Below, in pieces: positions 58,108 through 64,000 of a stretch of 64,000 nt of DNA (its first letter is position 1; the number at the start of each line of letters is the position of its first letter). The stretch is from Dryas octopetala (taxonomy: Eukaryota > Streptophyta > Magnoliopsida > Rosales > Rosaceae). The position numbers and the translations under genes are program-made. The stretch is taken from NCBI GenBank assembly GCA_963921425.1, contig OY992832.1:14978835-15042834 (forward strand). Reading direction: 5' to 3'. Below the pieces are notes generated by a model. That model was not told the origin of the DNA and did no database searches. It saw nothing but the letters and a program-made list of their open reading frames with translations.

Positions 58108-58652
58108 TCCAGGGGACGAAAAACGAGTTTTACAAGTTGGGTTCGTTTTGTTTTCCGATTTTCCTCCAAATAAAATGTTTATGCATTACTCTGTTGTGTT
58201 TGGTTTAAGAAAATTTCATCAACAGTAAGATATAAAAATTCATTTTTTTTCTTTTTGCCCTTTAGTTTAATGTGTTGAAACCCATCTACGAGATTCACAA
58301 TTTGGGGATCATTTTTTGTCGTCTTTTGGCGTTTTCACTTTTGCGTGTTGTGTTCTTTTTGGTTGCACAGCAAGCGTTGGAAAGAGAGAACTAAACATTT
58401 TTAGTTCGTTGCTAATTTCATTGTAGAGGTTACTTGAGTTGCGGTTTTCTATTAGTGAAAATAAGCAAAAAGTTTCAGTCATGTTTATTTACCGTTTCCT
58501 TCATAGTAGGTTGTTAAATTGTATACCTTTCACATTTCTCTTTTCGATTTCCGTTTTCCGTTTTCCATTTATATTACAACAAGAGGTAGAATTGAATACT
58601 TTCTTTTGATTATCTAACATTGACACTTAACTTGTACATCCTCAGGATCAAA

Positions 58653-61491
58653 ATGAATTTTAAAAACATGAAAGTTCCCCAAGTGCCAAGCGGTCGTGGG
58701 ATTTCTACTTTGCTTGCAGTGGGAATTGTTGGTGGTCTTGGTTTTTATGGACTTAACAATAGTCTCTACAATGTCGAAGGAGGGCATCGAGCCATTGTGT
58801 TCAACCGTATCACTGGTATCAAAGATAAGGTTAATACTTTCCTCATATTCTTGTACATAGGAAATATGTAAAGTTGTTACTAATTGCTTTTCTTATCCTA
58901 CGAATAACATAACTGTAGTCAGATCTGGCTTTACTTCGCTCATATATTTTGCCCAAAATTTTTTTTAGACGCATGAAAAAAGCTATTTGTTATTTTGAAC
59001 TTTTGGCTTTTATAGCGTCAAGACCATTTGGCCTTTAGAATAGGAAGAACTACCTATTTACCCTATCACCTGCCAGAGAATGGAATTTTATTTTTTTTTT
59101 CAATTAAAGATGATTTGTAACTTATATGTAGCCTTAAAAAGTGGTTGATGAACATATCTGTCATGACCCAATGGTGAGTTTGCCACATCAGCACAATACC
59201 TTAAAAGGACTAATCAATAATGAGATTCCTTGTTCTATAGCCCATATCTTTCTTGTTATTTATTTACTTTTATATTGACTATGTCAATACAATATGCTTA
59301 CGTCATAAAAGTGCAGGTTTATCCTGAAGGAACACACTTAATGATTCCATGGTTTGAGAGGCCCATCATCTATGATGTCCGCGCACGACCCCAAGTAGTT
59401 GAGAGTGTTTCTGGAAGCCGTGACCTCCAGATGGTATGATGTTTTCTTATTTATGTTCCATAAAGATTATGAAAATTCCACAACTAACATTTTTAAGAAG
59501 TGACCATTTAATGTCCTAAAAGCTGTGAATGCAAATATTCAGTCTTTTTCTAAACTATTGTTCCCAAAACCTTATTTACATTTTGAAATAAACTTTGATA
59601 ATGATCTTAAAATGTCTTTGGAATTTTATCAGTTATTTTCCATCTGAAAATGAAAATATTGAATTACTTTCAGATAGGTCCTGTTGAGCTAAAAGAATAT
59701 CCCATGAACTATGTACCTCAAATGTTTTAAACATTTCCGTGACCTCTTGTTGCATCTATTCACTTCCTAACCCCTACTTTCAGATAGCTTGTCACATAAA
59801 GTTGAACCTGTTCTACCTATGTGTAGATTTCTAGTGAAGTTTTTATAATGTTTATTAAGATATATAGGTGAAAGGGTGGCAGTTATAGTTATTGTTAGTA
59901 TAATGACTAATCTTTCTAAATTTTAACTTGGTTTTGCTTTACAGGTGAGAATAGGGCTTCGAGTTCTGACCCGTCCTGAGCCAGACCAATTACCTACAGT
60001 TTATCGAACTCTTGGTCAGAATTATATTGAGAGGGTCCTGCCTTCAATTATCCATGAAACTTTGAAATCTGTAGTTGCACAGTATAATGCCAGTCAACTC
60101 ATTACTCAGAGAGAGGTAAGTAGCAAGGCCTATTGTTTTCTGTTAGCTATAACTAGAACTGTTTTTTGGTTCATCTTTTACTTAATCGAACAATTTCCGA
60201 CTAACTATTTCTTGTTTTGAGAACATTTTTCACAACTGAAACCGTATTAACATCAGTTGAAGCCATACCCATGTTCTGAAGGGTCTTTGTTCTTTTATTT
60301 TCCTTTCTGGTACATTGCGAGTTTATATACTTTAGCTTTGTATATATTATCCAAAGGATAAGTTAAAGATGGTACAATTTCCAGGTGTCACTGACTGTTG
60401 ATTGACTGTATTCTTTTCAATTTGTAGGCTGTTAGTAGGGAAATCCGGAAGATTTTGACAGAGAGGGCAGCCTATTTCAATATTGCACTGGATGATGTGT
60501 CGATCACTAACCTGACTTTTGGGAAGGAGTTTATGATTGCAATTGAAGCCAAACAGGTGGCTGCACAAGATGCTGAGCGGGCTAAATTTGTAGTGGAAAA
60601 AGCTGAACAAGACAAGAAAAGTGCTATTATAAGAGCACAGGTGAGATAAAGGAATGTTAATTCCTCAAATTTGGGTATTATTTTGTGTTTAGTGCAGTTT
60701 CTGCAATGTCTTTATTTCTCCTTACTGTGTATCAATGTAAAAGAAAGCATTGTGGTTCTTGGGCTGGTACATTAATCTGTTGCCCCTTCATTTCATGGTA
60801 ATGAAAACTGATAGATATTTAGCAGTAGTAAATAGATGACCCAAACAAAAACTAAACAGAATCATTTCTCCTTGTGATCAAATGTCAACCCCTTGTATTA
60901 AACATGTGCTTCTTTGGTTAAGTTGGTTGGTCAAGTCATGGCTACTCATACCAGGCCATACTGCTCAAGAGCATCCCTCATTGTTCCAGCGTCCATTTTC
61001 TGGAGTAATAGTAACTTTCAGGACCATTTCAGTTCTTGAGAGCTCTAAAGACATCTCCTTCCCATGACCTCACTTTGTACCAGTGCCAATTAATGGCTTT
61101 TTCATTCTATTGCTTGTTTTGCGAATAAACGTGGTGAGCGTTTTAAATATCTCATTCCCCATGTAAGGTCTTTAAAATGATATCTTATTTACAGTTTCGT
61201 ACTTTAAGTGGTAATAAACGTATGCATGTGGGATTTTCCATTGTCTTTTCTCTTCATAAATTTGTTTAGTTTAAGCAGTTTTCCTCCTTTGAATTATCTT
61301 GCTCTGCTTTCCAGGGTGAAGCCACAAGTGCCGAGCTGATTGGTCAAGCCATTGCCAACAATCCAGCATTTATCACTCTAAGGAAAATTGAAGCTGCAAG
61401 AGAAATTGCACAAATTATCTCCAATTCATCCAACAAGGTTATGCTGAACTCTGATGATCTCTTGCTAAATCTTCAGGGGATGAAGTTGTAG
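58653..61491 (+). CDS. Prohibitin, mitochondrial (PHB2-type: PHB1/2/6 group)
   Basis: Five coding exons: 58653-58829, 59317-59433, 59945-60115, 60428-60640, 61315-61491; all phase 0, 284 residues, the normal length. A hydrophobic anchor (about 18-36, [17 protein letters not shown]) follows a basic N-terminus. The SPFH/PHB domain runs from about 40 to 200: [50 protein letters not shown] charged coiled coil ([20 protein letters not shown]) leads to [16 protein letters not shown]. Prohibitins form ring assemblies in the inner mitochondrial membrane with their PHB1-type partner. A non-coding first exon is predicted upstream. Confidence 0.95.
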
Positions 61492-62770
61492 TTAAGTGGA
61501 AAAAGATGAGCATGGCAGGCTGAACTTTTAATAATCTCGTCTTCTCTTTGTTCTTGTAATTGTTCGATTGTAGAGACAGGGGCAGAACACAGAAGGGACT
61601 AGGAGGGGCCATGGCCCTTGCAATCTAATTTCTATTCCTTCTTTTTGATGTATTAGGATAATTTTCTTATAGAGTACTTTAATGTATTTGTTTTTTCTAT
61701 AGCTTGCTTTGCTCTTGCTACAGGGAATTCTCAGTTCCACACCTGAAAGGCCAATGTAGATTCTGCATGAATATGTCATGTCATTGTGTTGATTTCAAAT
61801 TAATGTCAAAGTGAACCGTATGCCCACATAGAAGAGAAAGTAACATGAAGCTCAACTAAATTTATTTAAAAATTCACGATTACACACGCTGAGTGTCACA
61901 ACCACAAATGATACGTTCGAAGATGCAATTCACTTATACTGTTATACATAAACTTGAGTCATCCAAAAAAAAATTCTTCTAATTTAATCAACTCAATCAT
62001 TGTCATGTATTTTCCAAAAAAAAAAAAAAACCAAATCTTTCAAAATCCATAATTTGATTAAATTCATAAAGTACAAAATAATAAAATATTAAATCCAAAG
62101 AAAAATCTTAAATCTCCTAATTATACACCTGACATCATAAATTCAATATTTAAAATAAATAAGCATAAACTTGATCTTATAGGTCTAAACACCCTAAGAG
62201 ACCACAACCAATTTGAAGAACTTATTCAATTGCTCAGTGCGTCAAGAACATCATCATTACCTGGAATCACAATAAACTAATAGTGGGATTACTTAGTAAG
62301 TAAATTAGAAAATTTCAACCCCTTTAGAGTGTGTCATTTTTTTTTTTAACAAATCAAACTTGATCAATCATTAACGAGTAATCCTAATGTAGCTGGGTTT
62401 GGTTAGGGGCATGCAGAAAATTGTTATCTTCGAGCACTAAAGAGTTTAAGGTTAGTTTTCAGGAACCCCACCAATGAGTTAGATTGTATGGTATTGGTAA
62501 TATCCGAGCTGAAAATCATTTTATGTCCTTGGGATGAACTTTCATGCAGTCAAGTGATGAAAAGGCATTAGAACACACTTTCTAATTTTTTTACAGTTGA
62601 ATTCTGGGTACAAAATTGACATACTTTTTGATCAATCCCTTTCACTGTCAATGATCAAATAAAAAAAGAACGTTGAGAAATCTTTTGTGGAAATGCTTGC
62701 AATGACCTCTGGAGCCTGGGAAATTTCGATTCAGGAGATGAGAATAATCACTAATTAAGTTTACCATCCG
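61492..62770. other. 3' flank of prohibitin and AT-rich spacer
   Basis: Contains the repeat copy at 61575-62030. Beyond that the DNA is AT-rich with A-runs and no recognised gene. Confidence 0.5.
61575..62030 (+). repeat. Dispersed repeat (copy 2), uninterrupted
   Basis: Starts CAGGGGCAGAACAC and matches 38528-39560 in the same orientation: CTAATTTCTATT, CCTTCTTTTTGATG, GCTCTTGCTACAGGGAATTCT, then ATTACACAC and TGTCACAACC. It lacks the palindrome block found in copy 1 and so serves as the empty-site version. Confidence 0.65.
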
Positions 62771-63341
62771 CTAACTGGAATTTTTCATGAGGTATGCTAC
62801 TATACATCCCAACACTGCACCTGCAAGAACCTGCAACCATACCAATGAAACAAAAATTATAGTAATATAAAGATTTATGCTGTGTACTAGAGTTACCATG
62901 CATCAATTAGAAATTTCTTCTAGAGCACAATTTAGAGATGCAAGTTATGATCATTCATTGTCAAGGTTCTGACTATCGGTCATTGCCATTTAATATTAAG
63001 TGCATGAATGAACATGAACATGCACAATGCAACAAACCTGCAAAGGCGTATGACCGAGTGAATCTCATAGAGGTCTAACATTAGAAACAGGGTGTTCTGG
63101 AGGTAGCTCACACACTATTTGATTTAATAACTGCAAAAGCAACATATTATATTAAATTAGCAAATAATAAAACAAGCATTGCCACAAAGCACATATACAG
63201 TATACAATCACGAAAGCCCCAATACTTTAGATACTGCAATTCTATGTATAAAATCAAAAGTGTAGGTTGATGGCTAGAAAAGATTCTCACTTCAGCTTGG
63301 CGTCCAGCATGCAGTCTTACACCAGTAGCGTCATACATGAC
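62771..63341 (-). pseudogene. DUF212 (acid phosphatase/haloperoxidase-related) gene 3' part with in-frame stop
   Basis: Three minus-strand exons: 63341-63291 (VMYDATGVRLHAGRQAE), 63130-63038 (LLNQIVCELPPEHP ... LGHTPLQ) and 62830-62771 (VLAGAVLGCIVAYLMKNSS, stop). All are phase 0 and match the C-terminus of the plant DUF212 membrane protein family. In the middle exon the codon at 63067-63065 is TGA, where the family has Arg (VRPL-R-). A single C-to-T change from CGA would explain it. The last 29 residues, including a membrane helix, would be lost. Upstream exons were not found before the window edge, so the gene is either cut by the edge, 5'-truncated, or both. Confidence 0.75.
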
Positions 63342-64000
63342 CTGCAAGAAACAGTAATATAAATACAGGCAACTAACTCCATAAGAAATTGTAGACGGTA
63401 TATAAATTTAGGGACAGTAATGGAAACCAAACTCAGAATGATGTAATACAAATGAAAGAATGACTACTTGCCATCTTTTACTTTGAGTGACAAAAAACAA
63501 TGAGAACTGGAGGATATAGGCATGGTCTCTTTGAATTATAATTAGTTCAGATGTTTGTGGCTCCCATGATTCATCCCTGTTTGAGGTCACTTACCTTCAC
63601 CCTATCACTTGCAGCAACTTTGGTATCAAGGGTTTCTACGCAACAGCCTACAGATATAACTATTCTAACATCACCCATGGAGCAGAAAACATATATTTGC
63701 TCAGAAATTGGGAAAAATAACCTACCGGGTGTATTTAGATTTTTGCAAGGGAGTTAAATTATAAGCAATAACAATTCTAAACCAATGAAAGGCTTCGTTA
63801 TATCTTCTCTTTAACTAAAGAATACTTGGTCCAAGACATACAAAATAACACCCAATTCATATCAAACACACCCAAGCAGCAGTCAATTAAGGTTTACAGA
63901 ACTAAGATAAATAGCTTATACATTATTTATACAGTATTAGACACTGAAATCACTAATGGCAAGTTGATGATGAATAAAAAAGTCATAATCCTCTCACAGA
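63342..64000. other. Window edge, no certain gene
   Basis: Expected to hold intron or upstream exons of the DUF212 gene. A frame with splice-like borders near 63584-63650 (minus; CCVETLDTKVAAS) does not match that family, and I do not call it an exon. Confidence 0.4.

Larger units (their letters stand above)
57440..58652. promoter_or_regulatory. Bidirectional CAP-H/prohibitin upstream region with 5' UTR intron
   Basis: CAP-H (minus) and prohibitin (plus) diverge from here. A (GA)n run at 57507-57546 lies in the CAP-H leader or promoter. The prohibitin transcript probably has a non-coding first exon ending at 57878 and an intron from 57879 (GTATAT) to 58645 (CTCAG), seven bases before the start codon. 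The intron contains the repeat at 58017-58107. Confidence 0.6.

Noticed and set aside
63584..63650. Possible further upstream exon of the DUF212 gene on the minus strand (CCVETLDTKVAASDRVK)
   Set aside because: Splice-like borders are present, but the peptide is not hydrophobic and does not match the family region expected before VMYDATG.
1..64000. CRISPR arrays, prokaryotic operons, tRNA or rRNA genes
   Set aside because: The palindrome arrays have variable units and irregular spacing and lie within a plant transposon, so they are not CRISPR. No cloverleaf or rRNA stretch was recognised by eye; a tRNA scan was not possible here.

Overview
This is nuclear DNA from a flowering plant, most likely a eudicot. 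Genes are split by many introns with GT-AG borders, intergenic DNA is AT-rich, and microsatellites and DNA transposons are common. The products are plant-type: a chloroplast branching-enzyme homologue, a GT61 glycosyltransferase, a DUF4408/DUF761 protein and a FAR1/MULE-like transposase. Several neighbours (class III branching enzyme, RNase III-like 2, CNOT9, DUF212 protein) resemble genes I recall from one part of Arabidopsis chromosome 3. That suggests an ancestral eudicot block, but I could not check it. All gene models were spliced by hand; every exon junction listed keeps the reading frame.

Layout. 1-5.4 kb is a transposon-rich flank with three non-autonomous elements whose target-site duplications (TSDs) can be read: 1618-2003 (9 bp), 2273-3612 (8 bp, hAT type) and 3690-4592 (9 bp, long inverted repeats, with a 200-base assembly gap inside). 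Then come CYB561-DOMON (+, 5433-7349), the PLP homeostasis protein (+, 9848-12655) and a 21-exon branching-enzyme homologue (+, 13690-22422). From 23089 to about 30304 lies a 7.2-kb Mutator-like transposon (MULE) with 40/40 identical inverted repeats and two intact convergent genes. One encodes a 922-residue MULE transposase-SWIM-OTU protein (+); the other a 584-residue plant mobile domain protein (-). At each end, just inside the inverted repeat, is an array of 9-10 short palindromes. After another MULE-like element (30729-31946) come CNOT9/RCD1 (+, 34236-38513), RNase III-like 2 (+, 39891-42097), a GT61 glycosyltransferase (-, 42690-44338), a DUF4408/DUF761 gene (-, 49205-49831), condensin subunit CAP-H (-, 52477-57439), prohibitin (+, 58653-61491) and the 3' part of a DUF212 gene carrying a stop codon (-, 62771-63341).

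The host genes are mostly single-copy housekeeping functions: chromosome condensation, RNA decay, mitochondrial membrane scaffolding, PLP handling and cell-wall glycan synthesis. They do not form a pathway. CAP-H and prohibitin are divergent and share a short promoter region; RTL2 and GT61 are convergent.

The best candidate for something new is the 7.2-kb MULE. It is structurally intact, joins a deubiquitinase-like OTU domain to a transposase, carries a PMD gene, and has mirror-image palindrome arrays. A third such array (38990-39180) sits downstream of CNOT9 inside another repeat. A second notable point is that the branching-enzyme homologue lacks two of the three GH13 catalytic carboxylates.
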